Shown here piece by piece: positions 35,980 to 47,248 of a stretch of 64,000 nt of DNA. The notes under the pieces are model-generated. The model had not been told where the DNA came from, made no database searches, and saw nothing but the letters and a program-made list of their open reading frames with translations. Source of the stretch: Symsagittifera roscoffensis (lineage: Eukaryota > Xenacoelomorpha > Acoela > Convolutidae); the NCBI RefSeq assembly GCF_963678635.1, contig NC_087071.1, positions 19,097,613 to 19,161,612 of the forward strand. The letters run 5' to 3'. Numbering within the stretch: position 1 is the stretch's first letter; the number at the start of each line of letters is the position of its first letter. The position numbers were made by a program, and so were the translations under genes.

Positions 35980-37650
35980 ACTAATTCGAGTGGTGTTTTA
36001 TTTGGTTACTTCCGATGAACTTACACGCATGCCTGTGTATAAATTTGACGTCAATCTATAGAAACTTTCAAAATTCAAAATATTTGCACAAAGAAAATCG
36101 TATTTGGTAGAAAAATTAACATATTTATCGCAACAAGAGGTAATTATTGAGTTAAAGGAATTCAAATTTCAATTTTGGGTAAAATAGACCCTAACTGTTT
36201 ACGTCAATAGTTTTTCAGCAAATTAGTCGTCACATAAATAATCAAATATTTTAGATGATGAATTTTAACAGCTTAGATGCTTACAAATTTATTCAAAAAA
36301 CAGGTTTTCTGAAAATTGGAGATCACCTTTACACAGTCAGCATTAAATACTTCCCATCTACAAGCTATTCAAAGAAAAAAGCTGATAATTTAGGGAGTAG
36401 TTGCTGATCGAACATCTAAATTTATTAAAACAACCATTAGTTTGCTCAACATTTTCCTGAAGTTTAATTTCTAATTTTCACACAAGGGCTCTGTAGTGAA
36501 ACGCAGGAATTGTTTTGAGTTGCACGACAAAAAGACATTTAAATAAGCTCATACAAATACGACCAAATTGTCGTTTCACATGAAGCCTGCAGTCAGTATT
36601 CCAGGAAAAAATACATTTCTAGTTCTACAAAACATTGAGGCGTGGCCGGTCGGTTTAGCGTCCGATAGCTAGTCCGACGATGCTTGTCGCTACGCTCCGC
36701 GGGAACACCGCCCGCTGGTGTAGTCAAGCTTTACAGTTTTAACCTTTTTATTTTTAAAAGCTGGCGGAGGAAACTGTATGCTAAAAAAATTTAAGCATAA
36801 AATTATCTATCTACTAAAATGATAGTTTCTTTTTACTCAAAAATGCTTCAAATTTTATGAACGCCCTATAAAACTAAATAAACCAACCTCGTTTTCGCTT
36901 AAATTGCTGTTTTGCCTGATTATGGCGTCTAACTTATGGAAGAACGAAGTTGGTTCATTTATTTTTATAGAGGATACAAAAAAAACTTGAAACATTTTTG
37001 AGGAAAAAAAACGATCATTTTAAGGATAAATAATTCAACGATTAGTTTTTTCGATCAATTACTTGGCATACAGTTTCTAAATTTTTTTAATGTTGAAACG
37101 GTTGAAACTGAAATTTAATGAAGACACCAGCTGGAGGCGTTCCCGCGGAGCATAGCGACGAGCAACGCCGTGTTAGCTATTGCCCGCTAAACCAACCGGC
37201 CATGCCTCAATGTTTATAGGACTCGAAATAATGTTTTTTTTTTCGGAATACTGACTGCAGGCCTGATGTAAAAAAAGAAATTGGAATTTAAAAAAATTGA
37301 TAAGTATATATGATTTCATTCGAATCTCTTTATATTTCCTGTATTTTACTACAAAGCATTTGTGTGGAAATTAGAAACTCAGCGTTGTTGAAACGTTGAA
37401 ACGCTTAAAATAATTAGCAAACTAATAGTTATTTTAATTTAATTTAAAATTTCATCGACCCAAAGACTACCTTAGCTTATCACATTTTTTCCTTGAATAG
37501 CCTGTAGATGGGAAGTATTGATAATTTTCCTATCAAATGTGATTTTTTTGTGCAAATATTTTGAATTTGTGTTTATTGACATCAATTTTATACGCAGACA
37601 TGCCTGTAACAACATCGGAAGTAATCAAATAAGTTACCACTAGAATTAGT
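35980..37650. repeat. 1.67-kb foldback (long palindrome) element
   Basis: The left end ACTAATTCGAGTGGT (35980) pairs with ACCACTAGAATTAGT at the right end (37650). Pairing recurs all the way in: TACTTCCGATG with CATCGGAAGTA, CATCTACAAGCTATTC with GAATAGCCTGTAGATG, a GC-rich block at 36633-36735 with 37125-37213, and AAACCAACCTCGTT with AACGAAGTTGGTT. The loop is only about 45 bases (36897-36941). The left arm is longer (about 915 bases against 710) because of indels. The GC-rich block includes GTGGCCGGTCGGTTTAGCG, which resembles a tRNA A box. No coding frame is seen. Confidence 0.85.
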
Positions 37651-37679
37651 GCAGAAATGAAAACAAACTAAATTTAAAA

Positions 37680-38028
37680 AATTTAAAATAAATCAAAAAA
37701 GTTTTTTGAAAAACACTTTTGAAAAAATGTTTGAAAAAAAATGAAGAAAAATCGAGAAAAAAATTGGAAAAAAAATTGAATTATTTTGTATGGAAAAGTT
37801 TTTCAGCAAAAATTCTACATTGGGACCATTGCAGGTTACCACCTGATACACAGAAACCACTGGTTGTCGTGCAAAACATGAGGAGTTTTGGTTGTCATAT
37901 AAAACATGGTGACCATTAGGATGACAACCCTAACGGTCATCCATGGTATACCTAACGGTCAACCATGGATGACAACCCTTCCTCCCCCGATCCTTGTGTT
38001 GTAAATGCTTCCCTACCTCAGCGTTATA
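37680..38028 (-). repeat. dispersed copy of the module-2 flank sequence
   Basis: Read on the minus strand, this stretch matches 23005-23290 of the tandem unit: AGGATCGGGG, GTCATCCATGG, GACCGTTAGG, CACCATGTTTTATATGACAA, CTCCTCATGTTTTGCACGAC, GGTGGTAACCTGCAATGGTC, then a T-rich tract. It is diverged and has an internal duplication of the CATCCATGG...ACCGTTAGG part. It directly abuts the foldback element. Confidence 0.8.
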
Positions 38029-38534
38029 TTAAAAAATTTGATACAGAGTCTACAAAGTTCAAAGATTGGGATTAAAATTGGCAAGGTTCAGTGTTTGGAT
38101 GATTGTAGGAGAATGGTAAGAAAAAAACTTTTGTCTCAGGCTAGTTATAAAGAGAAAAGCATCGTAGAAAGCTTATTTTCGAAATCGTGATATGTCAATG
38201 CTAAGAGTTTGAGCGAAAGTTTCGTTTCTTTTTTTCCTTTGCAAATTTCAAAAAACAATTGGTTTTTATCTTATTGGAGCAATAATTGGTTTCATATGGA
38301 TTTTTAAAATAGTGCAAAATTTTATAGAGCTAAGACTATGCTGGCATTTACTTTTCATTATTTTCATTATGTTTACAAATATTTGAAATTGAAGGGTTAT
38401 AAAATCAACAGAATATTATAATAAAAAATAATAAAATATAATAATAATTTTCCTACAAGGCAACATTCACATAAAATCAAAGGTTTTGTTTGAATTCCAG
38501 CGTTTTCAAGTTGTCTCTTCGGATAAATCATAAA

Positions 38535-40265
38535 TTTTTTCTTGCCTGCAAATTTGTTGCAATAAAAAGATTTCTAGTTCTAAATAATTTATGTTTATTG
38601 ATGTTAAGCTAATTGCTTCGAAAAAAACTATTCTGTACTTGTCCAAAATTTCATATCGCGATTCTTTCAGATTTTGTTTAACTATTCTTCTGCTGCTAAA
38701 TTTGAACTAATTTGAATTGGTGTTTTAGCAGCTTTATGTCTTACGCTAAAACAGAGCACCTCAGTGTACCTGAACCTCCCTTTAAATTCAGGCTTACCTT
38801 TATTGCGCTCACTATAGATAATGCTACAGGTTTGAGGGAAGATTTTGCCTTGAAAAAGTCTCTGCAGTCAATTATCTCAGTTTTTCGTAAAATCATAAAA
38901 ATTAATTTCAGCAGGAGCTTGGTGAAGCAGTTCTCGGTCCAAATCCTTGTAAAAAGGCAGGAGCCTAAATTAACTTAATTAATAATGAAATCACACTGCA
39001 TAAATTGTTCTTTTTTGTAGATTAACAATGTTAGCAAAAAACCCGTTTTGAAAGGCCGAATGTTTTTCAGAAAGATCAATACATTGAACATAGTGAACCA
39101 ATCAATGTTGGATTTTTCAAATTGCAGTCTCCAAAATTCTACACAACTCTGCAGTCGCTTCTATAAAACCTCTGATAAATTATGTTAGTTAAGTTTTTTT
39201 GACAGAAGTTTTTTCGTATCAGGCATAAACAGTCTTCCCTCAAGCGTAAGACATAAACATACCAAACAGAATATTCTGGAAAATTTGGTTGACAAAAAAA
39301 ACTTTAAAGTTAAATTTTTTTTGTAGAGACTGATTTTTGCAGACTGTAGTACAAAAAATGAACGATGATGCGATGATGGGTTTCAGGTGTTCAAATAAAG
39401 ACTTAAGCATCTCCAACTTGCATAAATCTTTCTGAATTGTCTTTAGTCTTTTGAAAAATGAGTTTTTTGTTGGAACTAGTAGCAGCAAATTATAGACTTT
39501 TTTCCCCCGAGAAGTTTCCTCATCGATGATCTTGATTTATATTACCTCTCTTTTGATAATTTTTTGGCTGTTATTGTTGTCCGAAAGAAAGAGTTCTTCA
39601 ACTGAGTAAAAATGTAATCAGGAAGAAATAGTCAACCAAACGGTTAAAATTTGATCAAGTTTGCATATCAAAGCTTTAAAGTTGTGACTGATTTATTTTT
39701 GACAAAATAGCGTTTTTATCTTTTCTAGAGTTTTGAAATTATTTAAAAAGCCGTTTGAAAAAATATGAAAAAATTTTGAACCCTACCTGATACCAATATT
39801 TGTAAAAAAAAATTCCCATAAAATTCGCTTTTAATCCGATTTTTCAAATATTTTTAAAGTTCGAGAATCTTGTATGGTGAGGTTTCAATTGAATTTTCCA
39901 GAAACTCAAAAATTTATCAAGTTCCAGTTTTTTCTCAAGTTTGGATTTAATAAAAAGAAAGACTTTTTTAAAAAGCAGCACCACCCATTGCTATACAAAA
40001 TTTTCGCATGATGCTCTATAGTATTTTTATCAAGCTCCAGTTCAAAAAACATTGAAGCTCTTAAGGAACTGTTCATTGAGAAATAAATTAGTATTTTTAG
40101 TCACCAAAATTTTTTGCCAGCTATTCTAGCATCAACCGCAGATTGACTTTCGCAGTGTGCTTAGCACCAATGGTTAATTTTCGTAAACTGCAGTTCAAGA
40201 TCCAAATAGAAGTTGAAGATTAGCGTGAGAAATGTGTCGTTGGTTAAATTGAAGCTCGAGATATA
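38535..40265 (-). repeat. diverged direct repeat, left copy (contains a polB fragment)
   Basis: It matches 40300-41640 in the same orientation. Anchors are TTGCTTCGAAAAAAACTAT (38615 and 40379), AGCATCTCCAACTTG (39408 and 41025) and CCCGAGAAGTTTCCTCATC against CCCAAGTGGTTTCCTCAGC. Its right end, 40010-40265, also matches 42690-42970, which is part of the Polinton-type polymerase pseudogene (minus-strand ELELDKNTIEH). The rest carries only short frames that I do not recognise. Confidence 0.75.
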
Positions 40266-40299
40266 CATCCGTTGCGGATGTTTTAACAAATCTTTTCTG

Positions 40300-41640
40300 T
40301 TTTTTCTTGCCTGTGCATATGTTGCACTCATATAATTTTTTGTTCTAAATCATTGATGATTGTTGATGTTAAGCTGATTGCTTCGAAAAAAACTATCCTG
40401 TACATTTCCAACAGTGAATCTCTCGATTCTTTCAGATTTTGTTCAATTATTCTTTTGTTGCTAGATTTGAAGTAAATTGAATTGGTGTTTTGGCAGCTCT
40501 ATTTTTGCGCTAAAAATTAGAGCACCTCTGTGCACCAAAAACTACTTTTAAATCCAGGCTATTCTTTATTGCGCTAACTATAGGTGATTCTACAGGTTTG
40601 AGTGAAGACAATAAAACTTATTTCTGCCTTTAAAAAGTCCCTGCAGTCAATTTTCCCCAGCTTTTCTCAAATATTTGTCCGATTTGGGTAAATTAAACCG
40701 TAAAAGTTTATTTCAGCAAAAGCAGGTCCAAATCAATGTGAAAAAAGCAAGTACCTACATTCAGTTAATTAATAAGGAAACCACACGGGATAAATAGTTT
40801 TTTTTGTAGTTTAACAATGTTAGCAAAAAATCCGTTTTTGAAAGACCGATTTTTTTTTTTCAGAAAGATTTTTACATTGAACATAGGGAACCCATCAATG
40901 TTGGATTTTTGATTTGTTTTACTAACAAATTTTGTTGAAGAATTTTTTTTATTGACTGATTTGTGCAGATTGTAGTACCAAAATTCAATGAGGATGGGTT
41001 TCACTTGTTCAATTAAATATTTAAGCATCTCCAACTTGTATAAATCTTTCTGAATGGTATCGAGTATTTTGAAAAATGAAGAATTAGTAATCTACAAAAT
41101 TAAGAACTTTTTACCCCAAGTGGTTTCCTCAGCGATGAACTAGATGTAGATTCCCTTTTTTTGACAATTTTTTGGCTGTTATTATTGTCCGAAAGAAAGA
41201 GTTCTTCATTTGAGTAAAAATCTAATCAGGAAAATTAGTCAACCAAACAGTTAAAATTTGATCAAGTTTTGCTTATCAAAGCTTTAAACTTATGGCTAAT
41301 TTACACTCGACAAATTAGCATATCGAAAGTAAAACCTTTCTTTTCTAGAGTAGTTAAAACCAGTTAAAAAATTGTTTGAAAATTTATGAAAAAAATTTTC
41401 GAACCCTACATGATACCTTTGCAAAAAACTTCCCACAAAATTCGCTTTTAAACCAATTTTTCAAAAAAACTTTAAAAAAACTTTCAAAAAAACTTTAAAA
41501 AACTTTCGAGAATCTTCTATGGTGAGGTTTGAATTAAGATTTCCAGCAACTCGATTTGAAAAATTTATCAATTTGCAGCTTTTTTCTCAAGTTTGGATAT
41601 AAGATAAAGAAAGATTTTTTTTCAAAAAGAAGCACCAGCT
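40300..41640 (-). repeat. diverged direct repeat, right copy
   Basis: Second copy of the repeat described at 38535, with several hundred scattered changes and indels. It loses similarity near 41645, just before the polymerase fragment seen in the left copy would begin. Confidence 0.75.
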
Positions 41641-41689
41641 ATTGATTTACAAAGTTTTTACATAATTTGAATAAAAAACTTACAGAATT

Positions 41690-41911
41690 GCTACTTAAAT
41701 AGTTTTTTTGTTGAAAATACTGGCAGTATTTCTCCTGATAATAGTCCTGAAAAGGCATATTTTTTTTCTCATTGGTTACGACAGTAAAATATGTCGGGTA
41801 GAATTTTTGTGGGGACGGCGGACCTTCGTAAAAAGACAGGCTATATATACCGGGGTCTGCACAAATATTGAGGTAGGGTTTTGATTTACCATGTGATAGG
41901 ACATGTTTCAT
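41690..41911 (-). other. candidate exon resembling a PAZ-domain segment
   Basis: The minus-strand frame from ATG 41911 reads KPYLNICADPGIYSLSFYEG, then YFTVVTNEKKNMPFQDYYQE followed by KY. The F-x-D-Y-Y-x-E-K-Y motif after a short beta-strand and basic loop is like the middle of Argonaute/Dicer PAZ domains. A GTAAGTTTTTT donor follows at about 41687 on the minus strand. The remaining PAZ residues and neighbouring exons were not found, so this may be a pseudo-exon or a chance resemblance. Confidence 0.25.
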
Positions 41912-42139
41912 AGTTTCAGATGTTAAAGTGGTAAGTTTCGAAAAAAAGTTTCAAGAAATTTTTGCGCACAATTTTGCCTATACAGCAACGTTTTTATGAT
42001 TTTCTGAATCAAAAAACCATGGATTGTTATTTCAAACGCGGCTTTATGAAAACTGTTGAAGAATCTCAACTACAGAGTAAGCAAATCAGCTTCAGTATAT
42101 TTTCCAACACATTCAACTTTCCGTTTAGGGTAAAAATAG

Positions 42140-45100
42140 CTCAGTTTTTATAACTTGATCAGAATTGCAACTGCATTGTTAATCGTTTCAAATTCTCTCT
42201 TATTTGACTCAAAATTCTCTGCCTCATCCAGAATTTGTCGTAACTTTGCCGTCGGGCCATCTCTAGAAGAATATAATGCATGTTTTATCAGCCCTTCACA
42301 GCTTAACTAATACTTTCGGCTTTTACTATCGTAACAGCAATAAATTTTTCTACAAAGGCAAAACTTTTCTCCTCCTTGAGCAGCCGTGCTTCTCTCTTGT
42401 TATGTTTTTCTGTTTACAGCAGCGAGTACGGAGAAATTTTCGTTTTTCGCACCTGCTCCAAAGTCGTCTCGACTATCGTTGCTTCAGTTTTTAGTCCATT
42501 TTGCTCGCTCGCTGGGAAAGATACATTCGTCTGAAACTTCTTCTACCATAGTCAAGTTGAGATAATCAGTATCCAATTCAAGCTCTTCAAATTTGTTGAC
42601 GTCGCAAAACTTCTCAAAACTTTTATAATACAGCTCCAAAATTCTCAAATTGGCATACAGTAGTATAAAGAACCATACTATAAATGGTTCACGATGCTCT
42701 ATAGTATATTTATCAAGCTCAAATTCAAACAAATCTTGAAGATCTTGAAGAACTGGTTACTGATAGATAATTTTTTTTGATACCAAGATTTTTCGCCCGC
42801 TTGCCTGCATCAACAACAAAAAGATTTTAGCAGTGTTATTTTTACTAATGGTTAAATTTTGTACACTGCAGTTCAAGATCCAAATTAAGGTTGAAGATTG
42901 GCATGAGAAATGTGTCGTTGCTCGAGATATACTTTCTTTGCGGATGTTTTGACACACCTTTTCTTGCGCATTTGGCTTCATACATTCCCCAATGTCGTTT
43001 CTATTGACATCATTAGTTTTGAAAAAAAGCGGTAAATTGTAGAATTTTGCAGTCAGCTCAGTTTTTTTAGTTCATTTGGAACAACAAGATCAAACTCCAC
43101 GTAGTAAAATTTTGTATCATGATTCTTGCTGTTCATGAAAGTAAGAGGCCTTTTGAAGTAAAAAATGAGTTTTAACTCAAGTTTTCAAGTGTACGCTGTT
43201 TTAAAACTGATCCCACCAACTACATCGCCACATTCTTGGTTCTTCGTTTTAAATCATCATCAACAAGGCCAGGTACAACTTCATGAAAATGAGAGAAATC
43301 AAAATAGCAACCTTTGGTTTCGAAAAATGTCTAAAAATTATTGCAATATTCATCAAATTATAAGCAATCAAGGTTTTCTGTGGTCTGGTAGTGTAGTAGC
43401 TCTAAGTTCTTTTTTTTCTCAAGGTCAGGTGGCTAGGAAAAATGATTTGACCATATATTCAAAAACACGAACTCGATTTTGCCTTGCTTTGAAATTTTGA
43501 GTTTTTCAATACAGTCCGATTTCGTACCGCAAACCCTGACACATAAAACAAGGATATAGCTGATTTATATCAATCCCGAGGGTTGATTTACACAATTTGT
43601 TTGATTTTCGAGTGGATTTCCTGTTTGCTACTGCTTATTTGGTGAAAACAATTGAAGAACAACAGATCATATCCCCGTTTTTTTTTCAAACAAGTCACTA
43701 ATACTCACTAATAGAGGAAGGGAAAAAACGTACAGTCAGGTGACTTGGATAGACAGATATTCGTTAGATTCCGTAGTATGGAGTCAGTTTTCAACTATCT
43801 ATCCCTTTATCGTGATTAAATTCAAAGAAATTCAAACTTTTTTTTGTATCGCTTCCACTGTTGAACAATTTTTTTTGCTATACCACTGTACAAAATAGCC
43901 AACTGATGTCCTATTTTCCTGTTCACAGATAGATATCAAGCAATTGTAGTTTTTCAGTACCGTAGGTGGTTATTTTTTGAACCGTGGCTTGGTCATCAAT
44001 TAACCCATTAAAGAAAAGCTTCTGAAAATTGCCATACTTTTTATCGAGAGGGTTGCTGTTCTTCAGTTTACTGTAAAATTTATCGAAGACAATAGTTGTT
44101 TTTCATCAATGATGTTAAAAGTATGGGTCAAACCACTCTTATGAAAAGTACTTTTTCAAGTCACTGGCTTTGTAAGCTTTCAGAAAAGAACCCAAAAATA
44201 GCGATCCAAAAGCTTTCATTATGTCCAGAAGCTGAATGTCTAGAAATTTGAACGAAACAAAGTCGTTGGTTTTCTTGAAGGTTCCTTTTCGTTTTCGTTG
44301 ATAAGTAAGGGGATTCGATATAATTCAAAGAAATTTATTTCTCAACGACAATTGTTGAATCTAAAAATCGGTTGATTATTGATGTATCTTTCTAGATGTT
44401 GCATCAAATCAATCAATTAATTTTTGACTCCTGACGCGTGTGTTTGTTTTTAACCTTTATACATTCGTCTTCGTATTCTCTTGCATCATTTATTTTGAAA
44501 ATGCTTCGTTCCTTAAGAGTATCCAAAACCGTATCTAGTCGTTTTTGGTAATATTTTCAATATCTGGAAACTTTGATCGCATATTCGCTTTGTTTTTTTT
44601 CCACCAACAGTTCCAAATTTGCTACAACGTCAATAATGAATGAAATTGACCCCGAAATCCGTTCATGCTTCCCAATCCACGTTATTGTTCCTGTCGTTTT
44701 TAACTCATCGTTTGGTACGCAAATTGATTCAAAGTCAAAAATGGCAACATTTTTGAATAAAATTTAATCTATGGTGTACTCAAAATTGAGCCCAACCAGT
44801 TTTTCAAATAACGTCTCCTTAAAGTGTAAACATTTTGTGGTAAATGCTTTTAGTTTGATCTTTGCAACAAATAAAAAAGCGGTTAAAGTTTTGAAATATC
44901 TTTAAAAAATGAAATAAAATTAGGCATTGAAAGTATTTGAAGTGTTGTCGATAATATGTACGCGAATAAGGTGGTTGTTGTATCGTAGAAGCTTCGCCAT
45001 GTTCTCGTATTTACCAATACTTCTTCGAGCTAATTCTCCCACGAAGTCTCCATCTTCAATGTCAATATTATAGATGTAGCTACTTTTCTCTGCTACATCT

Positions 45101-45239
45101 TCAACTAACGGTAAACTATCCATCGAAAAGCCTCGAAACTGTTTGGATCACAACCCATTTTGTCATGAAAATCATCAAAGAATCTCAATGATGACGTTTC
45201 AAGAATAGTTGTTCCTTGCAAAAGAAGTGCAAGTGCCTG
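42140..45239 (-). pseudogene. polB: Polinton/Maverick-type protein-primed family B DNA polymerase, decayed
   Basis: Read on the minus strand, the pieces follow the order of a Polinton-type polymerase. They are: an N-terminal part (RFFDDFHDKMGCDPNSFEAF at about 45220-45130, then LARRSIGKYENMAKLLRYNN to 44920); the first exonuclease motif NVAIFDFESICV near 44750-44715, followed by TWIGKHERISGSISF; FVSFKFLDIQLLDIMKAFG and SFLKAYKASDLKKYF near 44260-44130; a polymerase region at 43120-42760; and motif C as LELDTDYLNLT near 42580, where the family has D-T-D-S. A C-terminal GPTAKLRQILDEA lies near 42250. At least eight frame changes or stops occur. Such enzymes replicate the transposon's own DNA. 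A TTTTTTTGTTTCAG acceptor directly precedes the first piece. Confidence 0.85.
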
Positions 45240-45390
45240 AAACAAAAAAAGTTATCATTTTATATCGGTTGCGAGTGCACATCCGATATCAGCCAGTTAA
45301 CTTGATGATTTCTCACTCAGAAATGGTTCTGGTATCACTAAATTGTTTTTAAATAGTGCCGTAAAATTTGTTGAATTAAAAATCAACTTG

Positions 45391-45494
45391 AATCGCCATT
45401 TTGTATTTTGTCCCTCTTGTGTACATTCAGCAATATCTTGCTGTTGACCTTCTTCTTTGCGGCAATCAAGTCTACTATAGTACTAAGCAGCACA
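45391..45494. repeat. 104-bp repeat, copy beside polB
   Basis: It matches 46241-46348 at about 85 percent by eye (AATCGCCATTTTGTATTTTG to ACTAAGCAGCACA). On the minus strand it reads LLSTIVDLIAAKKKVNSKIL, which is protein-like and could be an upstream exon of the polymerase pseudogene. Confidence 0.8.
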
Positions 45495-45630
45495 CATTTA
45501 TCAAAGAATTTTGTCTTCCAAGAGCGTATAAATAACGATTTTCACCGCTTAATATGTTACGTAACACAAACCTCAAGGCAAAGAAGTTTTTGGTGCGAAA
45601 TGAAATTTTTCTTAAAATTGGTCCAGCTTT

Positions 45631-46568
45631 TGTAGCATTCGCCTAGACATTACACAGTAGCGTAGTAGAAAAAATAACCATTGACGACTGGCTGGCGTCA
45701 GTTACCCTAATCCTACCCATTTTTAAGCGTCTAGAACTAAGCGTTTTTTTTCTTGTCTATTAGGGGCTAAGTAAAAAGTTACCGTTTTTAACGCGTTTTG
45801 ATCAGTTTTAATTTACATGTGAAAATCACCAGACTAAGTGATAAGTTTTAAGAATCCATGAATTACTATAATTTTTGTGACAGTTTTATACTAAATACAT
45901 TGAAGATGGGTTGACTCTTTCCTCTGCTCTATCTACTCATGTTCTAAAATACTAAACAATATTGGAGTTAATTAAATCGTCCAGGGCATTACAGTAGCTA
46001 AAATGTGTATTTGAAGTCTCTAACAGTCTCTACGCACCGGGTCTCTAATTCTGTACTCTCTCGGAGATAACGTCATTATCTCTCCAATTTCGTGGCACGG
46101 GAGGTTTCGGATCAGTTCCGGATGTCAATTGGACCTTCCTTCCGTTCAATCTTCCTCAGATAAGCGCCTTATCGTGTCGTGCTATCACAATAAAAGGCTT
46201 CATTTTTCACTCATTTTCATCCGACTAATTCTCGTCGTTTAATCGCCATTTTGTATTTTGTCCCTATTGTATACAAACTTCAATAATATCTTGCTGTTGA
46301 CCTTCTTCTTTAAAGCGATCAAGTCTACTGTAGTACTAAGCAGCACAAAAATTCAATGTGTGTCTCGTTGTGTTGTTTTTCTATTTTTTGGACAAAATGG
46401 CCGTTTCTTGCATTTCTCAGAAAAGTTCTAGCTCGAATCGAAATTTTGAAAATTTTATTTCTAGAACATTCTGAGCCTCCTTTTCATAACGAGTTCACTT
46501 ATAACGCCTTTAACGTCCTTTTTCACGCGCTTCGGCGGGTTCGACTGTGCCAGTCCGGCGGAATGACA
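45631..46568 (-). repeat. 3' LTR of SGNH-family LTR element, copy 1
   Basis: On the + strand it starts TGTAGCATTCGCC and ends GGCGGAATGACA, an inverted pair of the TG...CA type. It aligns with 53969-54893 in blocks: GACGACTGGCTGGCGTC, TGAAGATGGGTTGACTCTTT, GTTAATTAAAT, CAAAATGGCCGTTTCTTGC and TTTCTCAGAAAAGTT. It contains the second 104-bp repeat (46241-46348), absent from copy 2. A purine tract on the minus strand (GGGAGTATT) borders it at 46569-46577. With its genes upstream on the minus strand, this is the 3' LTR. Confidence 0.7.
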
Positions 46569-47248
46569 AATACTCCCAGACGGTCCCCTCAATGTCCCCA
46601 TTGAACGCACAGCTCCGTGTTATCTTCAAGTTGTCGTCCAATGTTCTATAATAAAATTACCAATCGCATCGGAAAATTGAAACCAACCTGTCAACTCAAC
46701 TCACGGCGTGTCATAAATGGCATTGAACTACATTTCACTGGCTTCTAACATTTTCACAAAATATGCACCATGATGAGTGTCCTAGATAAATTTTCTTTTC
46801 TGACTACTTACGTCATACCACCATGAAATTTCTTTTCGCTCTTGCTGTTCTAAAAAGGTTTGGGACGTGGCACGGCCACGCACCCGTTAAAATTAACCTA
46901 GAGTTACCCACAAAGTATCATCGTTCACTTATGCTGTTGCCATCATTTTTAAAATTCAGAAACTCTGTGACTAGGAAAGGTATTGAGGTACCCACCCTCC
47001 ACGAGCGAGCCTACCGAAACCCTACCAGGTCGCCACAAAGTGAAGACCTGTCGCACACAATTTAAAAACTTCAATCAGGTTTAAATAGGGTAATTTACTC
47101 ACCTAATGCCTGCATAAATAGGTAAAAAGAAAATAAAAGTTTTCTCATTACAATTTAACAATCTCAGAATACAATCTGTATTAGTTTCAATATCTGGTCT
47201 GACCAGACATAAACAAAACAAAAAATTTAAAAAGTTGAATATTCAACC
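46569..47248 (-). other. 3' untranslated region of copy 1
   Basis: Sequence between the purine tract and the last ORF remnant. It corresponds to 54894-55679 of copy 2 in spacing and in scattered blocks (CTCAATGTCCCCATTGAA against GTCAATGTCCTCATTGAA). No coding frame is supported. Confidence 0.55.

Noticed and set aside
36633-36735. GC-rich island in the palindrome considered as a tRNA gene
   Set aside because: An A-box-like motif is present but no B box, anticodon stem or acceptor stem could be formed convincingly.
43165-43500. 111-residue plus-strand frame
   Set aside because: The opposite strand lies inside the ordered polymerase pseudogene, so this is an antisense reading.
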